Shown in pieces: positions 15,801 through 24,788 of a DNA stretch of 41,102 nucleotides. Positions within the stretch are counted from its first letter, which is position 1. Every line of letters starts with the position of its first letter. The DNA comes from Patescibacteria group bacterium (GTDB lineage: Bacteria; Patescibacteriota; Minisyncoccia; Moranbacterales; UBA2206). The notes below the pieces were generated by a model. The model searched no databases. It was not told the origin of the DNA and saw only the letters and a list, made by a program, of their open reading frames with translations. A program made the translations under genes and the position numbers. The DNA is taken from contig JAUPKF010000007.1 in the NCBI GenBank assembly GCA_030837625.1, forward strand, positions 1 to 41,102. Direction: 5' to 3'.

Positions 15801-18800
15801 TTTCAACAGATGAAGAAACTGATCCGCTTTCTAAAACTAGGACCTCAGCGGATGATTTTAACGATGGAGATTTGGAAGCCACGGCGGTTTCCGGCTCCGG
15901 AAACGATGCTTCGCTTCGATTGGCGGCTGTTTCCGGATTTTGGAATCAGAATCGTTTAAGTGTCATTACTCCCGGAACAGTTTATCAAGCGGGAGAATTG
16001 TCTTTGGGAAGATGCAAAGACGATGCTGATGTTACGCCGCCCTATTCGTTCAATGATAATCATTGTCTTTATACTATGGTGGGGAATAATACGACTAATT
16101 TCTACCGTTATGAAATTGAAACGGATACTTGGACTACGAGAACGGTTACTCCCTACAACACCAATACGGGAGCGGCCTTAGTGGAGGGGCCGGAAGGTTA
16201 TCTTTATGCTGTTCGAGGAACAGGAAATGCCATTCCTGTTAATGCCGCGGCTTTTTGGATGTATGATATTGTCAACAACTCCTGGGTTGATTTGGGAAAT
16301 GCTCCCAAAAGTTTCGCGGCGGGAAGTAATTTGTCTTATGACGGCCGTTATATTTATGCCACACCGGGGGCGGAAGACACCTTTTATATTTATGATACTT
16401 GCAACGGAGAGGATGTTTGCAACTCGGGTTGGAAAAACCCTTATACTCCGAGCTCTGTGCCGAATGTTGATTTTGACAATCCAAGTACTACCAACGGTCA
16501 GTTTACCGGAGAGGGAGCTGACTCGGTTTATGACGGCCGGAACAATGTTTATATGATTCAAGGAAGCCAATTTTCTTATTTTACCAAATATTCCATCGCT
16601 GATGATGCCGAGCACGAAGAAACCAGAAACACCTGGACGCCGCTTATGCCGGCTCCGGAAGGATTTTATTACGGCGGCAGTCTGACTTACGACAGTGTGA
16701 CGAACGCCATTTATGCTATTGCCGGAAATAACGCGTTGACTAACAATTCCAAGCAAGCTTTTTTGAAATATGATATTGAAACAGACACCTGGTCAGCTCT
16801 CCCTGACGCGCCGACGCTCATCACGCAATCAGGCGCCTCGCTTTCAGTTTATGACGGCTACATTTATTTTTTGAGGGGCAGCAATACAAATTTGATGTAT
16901 CGCTTTAATATCGCGGAAAATAGTTGGGAACTTCCCAATCGCGGTTTTTTCGGCCAGGAAATTCCTAAAGGAAATGTTACTACAGTAGATAGTTACTTTA
17001 ACTACGGCGCGGGAACTTTTTTAGCTCCTGACGCTAGCAATAATCTGTATATTATAAGGGGTGATTATGATAATACGTTTGGAAGATATGATGTAGAATC
17101 AGGATCTTTCACTGATCTCAAGCGTCTTCCTATGGGAGCGGTGAACGGAGCTAGTATCTCCTATGGTCAGGATGAAAATAATGCCGCGGTAATTTATTAT
17201 GTGCCTGGTCCAATAAGAGCCACTCGAACCGTCGGGGATACAAAAAACCCTTATTTTTACAAGTATATCATTAGCACCGATACTTGGGAGGAAATTACCG
17301 ATCGTCCGCCGGCCAAAGTAGCGGCCGGATCCTCAATGGCCTTTGACAGCGTTAATGAATATTTATACCTGACGCAAGGGGGGACTACGGCGATGTACAG
17401 GTATGATGTCAACGGAGGAGGGGCTTCAAAATGGTCAACAGTCTCAGCTACTGGCGCGTGTTCAAGCGGGGCCGGCTCAAAAATACTTTATACCAACAGC
17501 GCTGTTTATCGCATCCAAGCCGGGGGTAATGCGTCCTTTTGCAAATTTAACGGAAGCGCTTGGTCGACTCTCAAAGTTCTCCCCGCAGTCGCTAACACAG
17601 GCGCGTCTATTTTCGATGGAAAAGATGGATATGTATATGTTGCTCGAGGAGCGGATAGCTCCGACTATTATCGTTATGCTGTAAGCCAACTGGATCCTCC
17701 TAACGATGTATGGGAAACTTTATCAACGACATCTATAAATAAGATTCCAGCTAATGTTAACACTGGAGGAGTGGGAGGAAATCTGTCTAATCGTAACTGG
17801 CTTATTCCTGGTGCGGGAACCAACACTTTCGCGAATGGCCTTTACAGCTACGTTGTCGGATCAGCAACTAATCAAACTGGATTTTCTAAAACAGGAACAT
17901 ATACTTCAGACGTGATAGATCTGGAGGATGAACCTTATCGCTTTGCCAATTTGACGGTCAATTATGTGTTACCCGATTCAAGCGCTGATTTTCTGGCTAT
18001 CGAAACCAGAACTTCCGCTACCGGATCTTTGGCGCAAGAAGACGAGGACGAGTGGACCAGCTGGAACGCTGTTTCTAATGAACATGTTTTTGCCGACAAA
18101 CATACTTTTTCGATCAACTCTGATACTGAGAGATACATTCAAGTTCGAATGAGTTTTTCCTCTTCTGACCAGATTTTTTCTCCGCGCGTGGATGACTATG
18201 CAGTTTATTATTATCAGGATGTTGAGCAGCCGAATGCTCCATCTGAAGTGACGGCCTATAGGTCGAATCAAAAGCCGCTGCCGGCAATTACGAATTTAAC
18301 TGATCCGGAACATCCGACCGGACAGGACTGGTTTGGAGATGAAACCCCGTACTTTGAGTGGCCGGCAGCAGGAGATCCAAACGGGGCAAGCGATAACCCG
18401 GATCCGGGCGGATCGGGAATCGCCGGATATTATGTATGTTTCGGCGAAGAGGCTGATTGTCCCGACGCGATATTGAACGGAGAATTTCAAACCGGCAATA
18501 GTTTTACGGCTCCGGCTCTTTCCTCGGAAGAAGATAGCGGGGAAAAATATTATTTGAAAATCTCAGCCATAGATAACGCCGGCTTGGCTTCTGAAAGTTA
18601 TACCGGTTTTATATATCAATTTGACAGAACCCCTCCAGGTCTCCCGACTAATATCAACGCTTCTCCAGCGTCTTATTCTTCAGTCAGCGAGTTTACTTAT
18701 AGTTGGGACAGTAATGCGAGTGACACTCATTCAGGCATTTTGAAATTCCAGTATCGTCTTGGCAATGAGTCAGAAGAGACTTGGCACGATATTGGCGGAT

Positions 18801-20776
18801 CGGAAGTTCTCTCTCAAGTTGTCGAACCCTACCAGCCTAACGAGAATTATTTTTATTTGAAAGTCTTGGACAAGGCGTACAATGAAACAGTGTCATTGCC
18901 GAGAAGCTTTTTTTGGAGCGGCGGTCCGGCTTCCCCGCCGACTAATCTTAGGGTCAATCCTTCCAATGAAGATAATGTCACCAACTCGTTTACTTTTGAA
19001 TGGGATATTCCTGATTCATACGCTGGCGATGCGGATAATATTACCTATTTTTACTCAGCCAATTATCTTCCGACTCCGTTCAATACAGTTGAAACAACCG
19101 CGAAATCAGCCGGACCTGGACCGTTCGCGACGCAGTTTGGGCAAAATACAATGTATGTGGTGGCGATGAGCGAGGGAGGAAGCAAGGGAAATCCAAATGA
19201 TGTGGATTGGGAAAATCCAGCCAAGGTTTATTTTTACGCCAGAACAACAGCTCCTGGTCCGCCGATTAATAATCAGATTTTTGACACTTCCGACCGGGAG
19301 TCGGCTGAGTATAGCGTGGCGGTAAAATGGAGCGTGCCGGAAAGCTATGATTCGGCAAACTTTGCGGGCTACACTATATATAGAGCAACCGATCCAGCTA
19401 CTGCTATGGATGAATATGAGGAAGTGGCGACCACAACAGGAACGGCTTATGTTGATACTGAATTGGAAAGCAAGCCTTACTATTATTATGTGCGTTCGCG
19501 AGATAGAACTAATAATCTTTCTATTCCGACTTCAGTGCTTTCTATGACTCCGACTGGACGCTACACGACTGCTCCGCTTATCGTGGATGAGCCGGCTGTT
19601 ACAGTGGAATCTTTCGCGGCGACTATTGTCTGGTCAACTAATAGAGAAGCAAGTTCCTTTGTAGAATATGGAACGTCTTCCGATTTAGATAAAACAAACG
19701 GACAAGTAGATAGCGTTATATCGCATACGGTAGAGTTGACAGGATTGGAGGCTGCCACAAAATATTATTACAAGGTAAAATATATCGATCCGGATGGAAA
19801 CATCGGAACTTCAGAAGCGGATATTTTCACTACTAATGATCCGCCGACTATTTCTGATGTGGTTACTTCTGACGTTGGACTCAATAGCGCCAATGTTTCT
19901 TGGAAAACCAACATGAGCGGAGTCTGTACTTTGCAATATGGAGAGGGAAGTTTTACCAACTCAGTGGAGGAGAGCGCCGGCGGGACAACGCATATCCAAA
20001 AAATCTCTAATCTAAAGTCAGCTACAAGTTATATTTATCAAATTGAGTGTGTGGACGCTGATCTGAATAACTTCAGTTCGGATCAGTATGCTTTTACTAC
20101 TCTTGAACAGCCGATGGTCGCTGATTTCGCTGTTCAAAATAAAGAGAATGTGGATATTCCAACCATTGAAGTTACTTATAATACTACTCATGCCACGACT
20201 ACGCTTGTAAAATTCAAGGGCGCCGGCGAAGGATCATATCACAACTATCTTATTTCTGATTTGGCGACTGAACACAAAGCTACTATCGAAGGCCTCGATC
20301 CGGCTGTCGAATATGAGGTTGTTGCAAGTGGAATTGACGCTAACGGGGTGGAGGCGTTGCCACAATCGTCTAGGGTGACTACTCTTACAGACAGCCGTCC
20401 GCCGGGGGTGGTTGTTAACAGGGCTGTTGGGAGGGTTGTGGGCAGAGGAAAAGACTCAAGAGCCAATTTGTATGTTAAAATAGAAACAGATGAAATTACG
20501 GCAGTGAAAATACTTTTTGGCAAGGGAACAATTCTTAGCAATTTTGAGCAAAGCACCGGAGTGGATCCTTCCAACACTTACCATTTAATTACCATCCCGG
20601 TTGATTCGGGGCAAGTGTACAGTTATGTCGCGGAAGCAGTGGACGAGGCTGGCAACAAGACCATCAGCAGATCAGTGACGGTTGTAGTAGAAGATGCCAA
20701 AGAGAACGCGACAGAAATTGTCGTTAATACTTTCAGCAGCAAGTTTGGTTGGGTAACAAAATTATGGCAACGTTAG
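12833..20776 (+). CDS. Giant membrane-anchored kelch/Ig/FN3 surface protein, 2647 aa
   Basis: The name of the protein is unknown. Residues 1-89 are basic and cytoplasmic. A hydrophobic anchor (about 92-112, LVIFVLVLVLIYQSFPGALSA) may be a signal anchor or a cleaved signal. About 120-770 are kelch-like repeats with a recurring Y-LRG-t--fyrYd---W--l pattern, presumably beta-propellers. About 772-870 is a beta-sandwich-like domain (YVSEVMDLSNVGEWSGF) and 873-990 an Ig-like domain (GSGIAGYYVCFDTDENC). The same trio then repeats: propeller about 1030-1680, sandwich 1683-1794 (YTSDVIDLEDEPYRFANL), Ig 1797-1935 (GSGIAGYYVCFGEEADC). Several Ig/FN3 domains follow to the C-terminus, without LPXTG. The start is GTG at 12833, the only candidate in the open frame, with no Shine-Dalgarno. 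Likely a long cell-surface stalk for adhesion or host contact (inference). Confidence 0.85.
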   Translation: MKRNQKQKENSVKKEKSIFQNVFVRKKIFTLPEKVFHLDSAELFDDYLSWGVEDKKKLGREYGRIAFWEGIFNKIKSFSKSILLFSFKSAYRLVIFVLVLVLIYQSFPGALSAPQSRVVTTKSEWDMGALTGVTSDTSQNSIQLSPNGGWTERVLASPRDTISYGSASVMAGNYLYVMRGYSDKVFWRYDTVNNKWETMPDLPQPAYYGADMTFIPGAQAGTGKIYAIFGGYSQKFYEFNIITQQWTRLPDLSDSTYTGSAIENDGTDIYFLRGNTSTGFYKFFVNASRPYWKDLSAVTANVNTGGDLVYGHDGYMYVTQGNTTVNFYRFTLPADEEDMGSWTTMASITATYTFAGEQRGVYWDSGTGSAKYLYFLRSNGNTTMHRYQITCDDGTTGSCAGQKDTWLIIAEAVPGPVNYTSLTYNATDGNFYAVRGNNGGTATGDLWKFDPDGTLGQQWLGLKNVQDGSGTLRPVNTGSDLIWNGDTSSNKVYAISGGATSYFNLFDTANNLWATKAAPSPGITADVTGTYKKSATPLTVPDYLYFPRGNASNTIYRFNEGLPSAPNPVWETLNPSGLGNIGVGGGVIYNGSKFYVLLGGASNYFYDCGADFSSCTRDSIPDLRVDNVNYFPYTGARMVSAGTYFPGDSNSTDIYATIGDGETTFLKYSGGAWSKMASTPFTQYYGTSLTYYAGKIYALAGYYKDEIWEYDISADKWIKMPNNQKYIYGRGPWQGANIEYGGNSAMLATIGMGLSDMWKFDIGATNFSTTPGTYVSEVMDLSNVGEWSGFSAHILKPANTNLTFETMTSSDNVSWPGSWSSVSNISESGGVFSADIDSDENRYVKVRITLTSSNGADTPTVYDYSVSYTVSGVKPQNPNSISGSSQQTGGTALISGIENSYTYEHPYFSWLGATHNGSGIAGYYVCFDTDENCVEPVINGGHWSFQSGFTYTATTPLKTGTYHLKIKTKDGNGNISDAIWDAFTYQYDGVSTDEETDPLSKTRTSADDFNDGDLEATAVSGSGNDASLRLAAVSGFWNQNRLSVITPGTVYQAGELSLGRCKDDADVTPPYSFNDNHCLYTMVGNNTTNFYRYEIETDTWTTRTVTPYNTNTGAALVEGPEGYLYAVRGTGNAIPVNAAAFWMYDIVNNSWVDLGNAPKSFAAGSNLSYDGRYIYATPGAEDTFYIYDTCNGEDVCNSGWKNPYTPSSVPNVDFDNPSTTNGQFTGEGADSVYDGRNNVYMIQGSQFSYFTKYSIADDAEHEETRNTWTPLMPAPEGFYYGGSLTYDSVTNAIYAIAGNNALTNNSKQAFLKYDIETDTWSALPDAPTLITQSGASLSVYDGYIYFLRGSNTNLMYRFNIAENSWELPNRGFFGQEIPKGNVTTVDSYFNYGAGTFLAPDASNNLYIIRGDYDNTFGRYDVESGSFTDLKRLPMGAVNGASISYGQDENNAAVIYYVPGPIRATRTVGDTKNPYFYKYIISTDTWEEITDRPPAKVAAGSSMAFDSVNEYLYLTQGGTTAMYRYDVNGGGASKWSTVSATGACSSGAGSKILYTNSAVYRIQAGGNASFCKFNGSAWSTLKVLPAVANTGASIFDGKDGYVYVARGADSSDYYRYAVSQLDPPNDVWETLSTTSINKIPANVNTGGVGGNLSNRNWLIPGAGTNTFANGLYSYVVGSATNQTGFSKTGTYTSDVIDLEDEPYRFANLTVNYVLPDSSADFLAIETRTSATGSLAQEDEDEWTSWNAVSNEHVFADKHTFSINSDTERYIQVRMSFSSSDQIFSPRVDDYAVYYYQDVEQPNAPSEVTAYRSNQKPLPAITNLTDPEHPTGQDWFGDETPYFEWPAAGDPNGASDNPDPGGSGIAGYYVCFGEEADCPDAILNGEFQTGNSFTAPALSSEEDSGEKYYLKISAIDNAGLASESYTGFIYQFDRTPPGLPTNINASPASYSSVSEFTYSWDSNASDTHSGILKFQYRLGNESEETWHDIGGSEVLSQVVEPYQPNENYFYLKVLDKAYNETVSLPRSFFWSGGPASPPTNLRVNPSNEDNVTNSFTFEWDIPDSYAGDADNITYFYSANYLPTPFNTVETTAKSAGPGPFATQFGQNTMYVVAMSEGGSKGNPNDVDWENPAKVYFYARTTAPGPPINNQIFDTSDRESAEYSVAVKWSVPESYDSANFAGYTIYRATDPATAMDEYEEVATTTGTAYVDTELESKPYYYYVRSRDRTNNLSIPTSVLSMTPTGRYTTAPLIVDEPAVTVESFAATIVWSTNREASSFVEYGTSSDLDKTNGQVDSVISHTVELTGLEAATKYYYKVKYIDPDGNIGTSEADIFTTNDPPTISDVVTSDVGLNSANVSWKTNMSGVCTLQYGEGSFTNSVEESAGGTTHIQKISNLKSATSYIYQIECVDADLNNFSSDQYAFTTLEQPMVADFAVQNKENVDIPTIEVTYNTTHATTTLVKFKGAGEGSYHNYLISDLATEHKATIEGLDPAVEYEVVASGIDANGVEALPQSSRVTTLTDSRPPGVVVNRAVGRVVGRGKDSRANLYVKIETDEITAVKILFGKGTILSNFEQSTGVDPSNTYHLITIPVDSGQVYSYVAEAVDEAGNKTISRSVTVVVEDAKENATEIVVNTFSSKFGWVTKLWQR

Positions 20777-21603
20777 AAAAAAACGAGGACGGTGAATCTG
20801 TAAAGAACCAGTCTGTTTTTGATGAAGAGAAAATTCTAGGCGAAGTCACTAATCTGTCTTCGGCTTTTGATCATCGCGCTAAGGGAGATGCGGTAGTGAG
20901 AGTTAAGGATGTTTATAAAGATTTTGTTTTAGGAACAAATGTTATCAACATCCTGAAGGGGGTCAGTGTTGATATAAAAAGAGGAGAATTTGTTATGCTT
21001 ATGGGGCCGTCCGGCTGCGGTAAATCAACTTTGCTTCATGTAGTTTACGGCCTCGAGCCCCCTACTCAGGGGTCGGTTCATGTTGAGGATGAGAGTATAT
21101 GGGATCATAGCAAGAGTTGGCGCGCTTTTTTTAGAAATCAGTATATTGGATTTATTCCTCAACAAGCTTTTTGGGTTAAGTCCCTGTCGGTAATCGAAAA
21201 TGTCGCTATCCCGGGGTTTATTGGAGGGCGGGGATATCGAGAGTCTGTAGAGAGGGCTTACAAGATGTTGGAAGTTGTTGGAATGAAAGATTGGGCGCAC
21301 TATCGTCCGTTTGATCTTTCCGGAGGGCAACAACAGAAAGTAGCTTTTGCCCGATCTCTTTTGCTTAATCCGAAGTTCATCATTGCGGATGAACCGACGG
21401 GAAACTTGGATCAAAAATCAGGCATCCAGCTTATGGATTTAATCAAAAGATTTAATGAGAAATTCGGAATTACTGTTCTCATGGTGACGCATAATCCGGA
21501 CCAGGTGCATTATGCCTCACGAATCGTAAAAATGGTTGATGGTCGAGTTCTTTCCGATCTGACTGATCGGGCTGATATTGACACGGTAAAAAATGAAGCT
21601 TAA
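20764..21603 (+). CDS. ABC transporter ATP-binding protein, MacB/LolD type
   Basis: The ATPase subunit (279 aa) has Walker A GPSGCGKST (81-89), Q-loop region FIPQQAF, signature LSGGQQQ (185-191), Walker B FIIADEPTGNLD (205-216) and H-loop VTHNPD (241-246). The LNPKFIIADEPTGNLD wording is typical of the MacB/LolD/FtsE clade, which drives mechanotransmission rather than classic import. The N-terminal 40 residues are an extra polar extension. I chose the ATG at 20764, which overlaps the giant gene by 13 nt and implies translational coupling; a TTG at 20749 is also in frame. The next gene, its permease, overlaps by 11 nt. Confidence 0.93.
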   Translation: MATLEKNEDGESVKNQSVFDEEKILGEVTNLSSAFDHRAKGDAVVRVKDVYKDFVLGTNVINILKGVSVDIKRGEFVMLMGPSGCGKSTLLHVVYGLEPPTQGSVHVEDESIWDHSKSWRAFFRNQYIGFIPQQAFWVKSLSVIENVAIPGFIGGRGYRESVERAYKMLEVVGMKDWAHYRPFDLSGGQQQKVAFARSLLLNPKFIIADEPTGNLDQKSGIQLMDLIKRFNEKFGITVLMVTHNPDQVHYASRIVKMVDGRVLSDLTDRADIDTVKNEA

Positions 21604-22921
21604 TTTTTTTTCCAAGAAGAACAAATCTTTGCCTGGCCATGTTTTTCGGGATGAGGATACGGACTACGCTACGGATAAAAGACCCAAGGAAACTTGGCAG
21701 GAGAGGCACACAGGACTCAGTTTTTCTATGATTTTTTATATAAGCTGGAAAAACCTCAGAGTTAGCCGAACCAGATCAGTTCTTACAATTGGCGGAGTGG
21801 CCCTGGGTATCGGGATCATAACGTTTCTTTTAAGTCTGGGTTTTGGAGTCCAAAGAATGATTGTTGAAGAGGTGACAAAAAATAATCCGGTAGATATTAT
21901 CGACGTGAGCAGCGGAAATTTAGACAACTTCGTTACTCTGAACGACGAATCTGTTGAAAAGATAATGAATATAGAAGGTGTGAAGAGTGTGGAGAGGCGG
22001 GTTAATACGGGAGGGAAGATAATTCTTGGAGAGTCTCAAACCGATGTTGTTATTTATGGGACAACGGTGGGTTTTCTGGATATGCTGAAAATAAACTACT
22101 CGTCAAACGGAGGGAAATTTTCTAATGAAGAAAACGGCGCTATCATTTCCGATCGCTTGGCGAGTCTTTTGGGTTTTGATAACCCGATAGACGCGATTGG
22201 AAAAAATGTCTTTTACAATATTGCTCTGACCAGAGATGTCAGTTCAAAAATCAACGAGGAAAAAATAGCGGAGAATAATGAAACAATTGTTACTGCGGTA
22301 GTCTCTGGTTCCGACAGCGCTTTTATTTATCTTCCATTTAAAATACTTGGAGACACTTTTGGAGTAGATTCCGCCCAAGAAGGCAAGGTAGTGGCGGAAG
22401 AAATGGGTAAATTCAATAATATTAAGCAACAGCTGGAGCAAATGGGTTTTATCGCTGACAGCATAAATGATTTAATTGTGGATATTAATAGTTTCTTCAC
22501 AACGGTACGGGCTATCTTGGTGGTTTTCGGCATAATTATCATGTCAATTTCTGTTATGGGAATGCTTAACACTTTGAGCGTTTCTCTTTTGCAAAGGACT
22601 AAAGAGATTGGAATATTGAAGGCGTTAGGAACTAAAAGAGCTGATGTTTTCAAGATGTTTGTTCTCGATTCGATAGTTATAAGTTTCATTGGGGGAATTT
22701 TGGGATTTCTGGGCGGATACGGACTCGCGTTGTTGGCGAATAAGGCGATGATCATTTTGGGGCATAAAATGGGAGCGGATTTAAGCTATTTTGTCTATAT
22801 TCCTTCAACTTTTGTTATCATGATAGGCGCTTTCATAGTTTTCCTGGGCATAGCCACCGGAATCATGCCGGCTTTTCGAGCTTCTAAGATTCATGCGTTG
22901 GAAGCTTTGAGATATGAGTAG
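21593..22921 (+). CDS. MacB/FtsX-type ABC permease
   Basis: The 442-aa membrane subunit has the four-helix MacB layout: a cytoplasmic N-terminus, TM1 about 62-86 (LTIGGVALGIGIITFLLSLGFGV), a large extracytoplasmic MacB-PCD domain (about 90-300), then three C-terminal helices (about 303-326, 350-382, 402-427) with the FtsX motif RTKEIGILKALGTKRADVFKMF. MacB-class transporters move substrates across or out of the outer leaflet. Coupling to the giant surface protein suggests a role in its export, release or folding (inference). Its start overlaps the ATPase stop (ATGAAGCTTAA). Confidence 0.9.
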   Translation: MKLNFFSKKNKSLPGHVFRDEDTDYATDKRPKETWQERHTGLSFSMIFYISWKNLRVSRTRSVLTIGGVALGIGIITFLLSLGFGVQRMIVEEVTKNNPVDIIDVSSGNLDNFVTLNDESVEKIMNIEGVKSVERRVNTGGKIILGESQTDVVIYGTTVGFLDMLKINYSSNGGKFSNEENGAIISDRLASLLGFDNPIDAIGKNVFYNIALTRDVSSKINEEKIAENNETIVTAVVSGSDSAFIYLPFKILGDTFGVDSAQEGKVVAEEMGKFNNIKQQLEQMGFIADSINDLIVDINSFFTTVRAILVVFGIIIMSISVMGMLNTLSVSLLQRTKEIGILKALGTKRADVFKMFVLDSIVISFIGGILGFLGGYGLALLANKAMIILGHKMGADLSYFVYIPSTFVIMIGAFIVFLGIATGIMPAFRASKIHALEALRYE

Positions 22922-22929
22922 CGGAAAAT

Positions 22930-22958
22930 TTGACATTAGCATTTATCTGCGGTAAGAT
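22930..22958 (+). promoter_or_regulatory. Promoter of the 92-aa orphan
   Basis: TTGACA (22930-22935) and TAAGAT (22953-22958) with a 17-nt spacer, 9 nt after the permease stop. The same box pair is found before rpsL. Confidence 0.75.
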
Positions 22959-22998
22959 TTTTTTGAGGAGCGGAAAGTAAATTATTTTTTGCAATATC

Positions 22999-23277
22999 AT
23001 GTTGGACAAGAAACTCAAGGAAGCGCTGGAACTTTTGGGCGGAAAGGCGGTGTTGGAAGACCAGGGGAAGTATTTTGTTCTCTTGACGCTCAAGGAATTT
23101 CGAAAAATCAAGCAGGAAGGGCTGGAGGGCTTGACAAAGCAGGAGTTGGTTGATAAGATTAACAACGATATTGCGAGTTGGAAATTCTCCCAGGAAAAGG
23201 ACAAAATGGACCGGATTGACCTGGAGGAGATTGGGGAAATCAAAGACGAAGAAGTGAGATACGAGAAAACGGTGTAG
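22999..23277 (+). CDS. Hypothetical 92-aa charged protein
   Basis: I do not recognise this protein. It is highly charged (Lys/Glu-rich), predicted mostly helical, with a central strand-like patch KYFVLLTLKEFRKIKQEG. That patch vaguely recalls the dimerisation segment of Phd/YefM antitoxins, but no toxin gene adjoins it, so this is weak. It has its own TTGACA-N17-TAAGAT promoter and no Shine-Dalgarno. It lies between the giant-protein operon and tuf, and its stop overlaps the tuf promoter region. Confidence 0.65.
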   Translation: MLDKKLKEALELLGGKAVLEDQGKYFVLLTLKEFRKIKQEGLEGLTKQELVDKINNDIASWKFSQEKDKMDRIDLEEIGEIKDEEVRYEKTV

Positions 23278-23279
23278 AT

Positions 23280-23308
23280 TTGCCAGAAACGAACGCTCGC
23301 AGTATACT
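23280..23308 (+). promoter_or_regulatory. tuf promoter
   Basis: TTGCCA (23280-23285) and TATACT (23303-23308) with a 17-nt spacer. The leader of about 120 nt has three small hairpins (CGTAA/TTACG, CCGCC/GGCGG, CGTAAATATTTACG). The -35 is the same TTGCCA as recA. Confidence 0.75.
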
Positions 23309-23435
23309 ATTTTTAGGATACATAATAAAATTTAATAACTAATTCGTAAAACATTACGGATCCCGCCTTGCTTTGGGCGGGCGCTCTGGGTTTTCCCGGA
23401 AGCAAAGCGTAAATATTTACGGTAAAATTAAAAAA

Positions 23436-24629
23436 ATGGCAGCAGAAAAATTCGAACGAACTAAGCCTCATGTCAATGTCGGAACAATCGGCCACGTTGA
23501 CCATGGAAAAACCACCCTTACGGCGGCGATTTTGCACGTTTTGAGCTTTTTAGGACAGGCCAAAGAAAAGGGCGTGGATGAAATTGACAAGGCTCCGGAA
23601 GAACGGGAGCGTGGAATCACCATCGCGACGGCTCACTGCGAGTATGAATCGGAAAAAAGACACTATGCTCACGTAGACTGCCCGGGACATGCTGATTATA
23701 TCAAAAACATGATTACCGGAGCGGCTCAGATGGATGGCGCGATTTTGGTGGTAGCGGCGACTGATGGTCCTATGCCGCAGACTCGCGAGCACATTGTTTT
23801 GGCCAAGCAGGTAGGTGTTCCTGAAATCGTGGTGTTTTTGAATAAGGTTGATATGGTGGATGATCCGGAACTGGTGGAGTTGGTGGAAGCGGAAGTCCGC
23901 GAACTTTTAACAAAATATGAATTTGACGGCGATAATGCTAAAATTATCCGCGGTTCGGCGCTCAAGGCGCTTGAATCCAAGTCGGTCGATGAAGAGGCGG
24001 CTAAGCCGGTGTTGGAACTGATGGCGGCTTTGGACGAAAAAATACCAGAGCCGGTTCGAGAAATCGACAAGGATTATTTGATGCCGATTGAAGATATTTT
24101 CTCTATTGAAGGCCGCGGTACAGTGGTGACTGGGAGAATCGAGCGGGGTATGGTGAATATTAATGATGATGTAGAAATCGTGGGACTTCGTCCGACTCAG
24201 AAGACTACCGTTACTGGAATCGAAATGTTCAATAAATCTCTTGACAAAGGCCAGGCGGGAGATAATGCCGGAGTTTTGCTTCGAGGAACCAAGAAGGAAG
24301 ATGTGGAAAGAGGACAGGTTTTGGCCAAGCCCGGCTCCATTACTCCTCACACTGAATTTGAAGCTCAAGTTTATATCTTGAGCAAGGAGGAAGGCGGGCG
24401 GCACACTCCATTTTTCAAGGGATATAAGCCTCAATTTTATGTTAGAACGACTGACGTGACTGGAGAAGTAATATTGCCGGAAGGAACTGAAATGGTTATG
24501 CCTGGCGATACTATCAGCTTCGCCGTAAAATTGATTGCTCCCGTGGCTATGGAAGATGGAATGAAGTTCGCCATCCGAGAAGGAGGCCGGACTGTCGGTG
24601 CCGGAGCGGTGACTAAAATTATAAAATAA
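23436..24629 (+). CDS. tuf: Elongation factor Tu
   Basis: EF-Tu delivers aminoacyl-tRNA to the ribosome as a GTP complex. The ATG at 23436 gives 397 aa starting [20 protein letters not shown]; the longer frame from 23373 reads through the leader. Motifs: GHVDHGKT (19-26), [20 protein letters not shown] and NKVD. Domains II and III are complete to the typical C-terminal [18 protein letters not shown]. It is the only tuf seen. It is separated from fusA by the 11-kb accessory block and has its own promoter and weak terminator. Confidence 0.97.
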   Translation: MAAEKFERTKPHVNVGTIGHVDHGKTTLTAAILHVLSFLGQAKEKGVDEIDKAPEERERGITIATAHCEYESEKRHYAHVDCPGHADYIKNMITGAAQMDGAILVVAATDGPMPQTREHIVLAKQVGVPEIVVFLNKVDMVDDPELVELVEAEVRELLTKYEFDGDNAKIIRGSALKALESKSVDEEAAKPVLELMAALDEKIPEPVREIDKDYLMPIEDIFSIEGRGTVVTGRIERGMVNINDDVEIVGLRPTQKTTVTGIEMFNKSLDKGQAGDNAGVLLRGTKKEDVERGQVLAKPGSITPHTEFEAQVYILSKEEGGRHTPFFKGYKPQFYVRTTDVTGEVILPEGTEMVMPGDTISFAVKLIAPVAMEDGMKFAIREGGRTVGAGAVTKIIK

Positions 24630-24641
24630 GTTTTTCCTTAG

Positions 24642-24670
24642 AACCCGTTTCTTCTTGGAGGCGGGTTTTA
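24642..24670 (+). terminator. Weak terminator after tuf
   Basis: AACCCG (24642-24647) pairs with CGGGTT (24662-24667), followed by four T. It may allow partial read-through to rpsJ. Confidence 0.55.
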
Positions 24671-24686
24671 TAGGGTAAATTTAAGG

Positions 24687-24773
24687 TTACGAAATACGAA
24701 ATTAACGAACTACGAAAATACGAAAAAATATTAACATGAGAGTTTCGTATTTCGCTCGTTTCGTAGTTCGTAA
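24687..24773 (+). repeat. 'gaactacgaaa' hairpin before rpsJ (B family, copy 2)
   Basis: The left arm (from 24687) is TTACGAAATACGAAATTAACG plus further CTACGAAA words; the right arm (24743-24773) ends TTTCGTAGTTCGTAA. It is 15 nt upstream of the rpsJ ATG. Confidence 0.85.
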
Positions 24774-24788
24774 AAGTTTAAAAATTAG

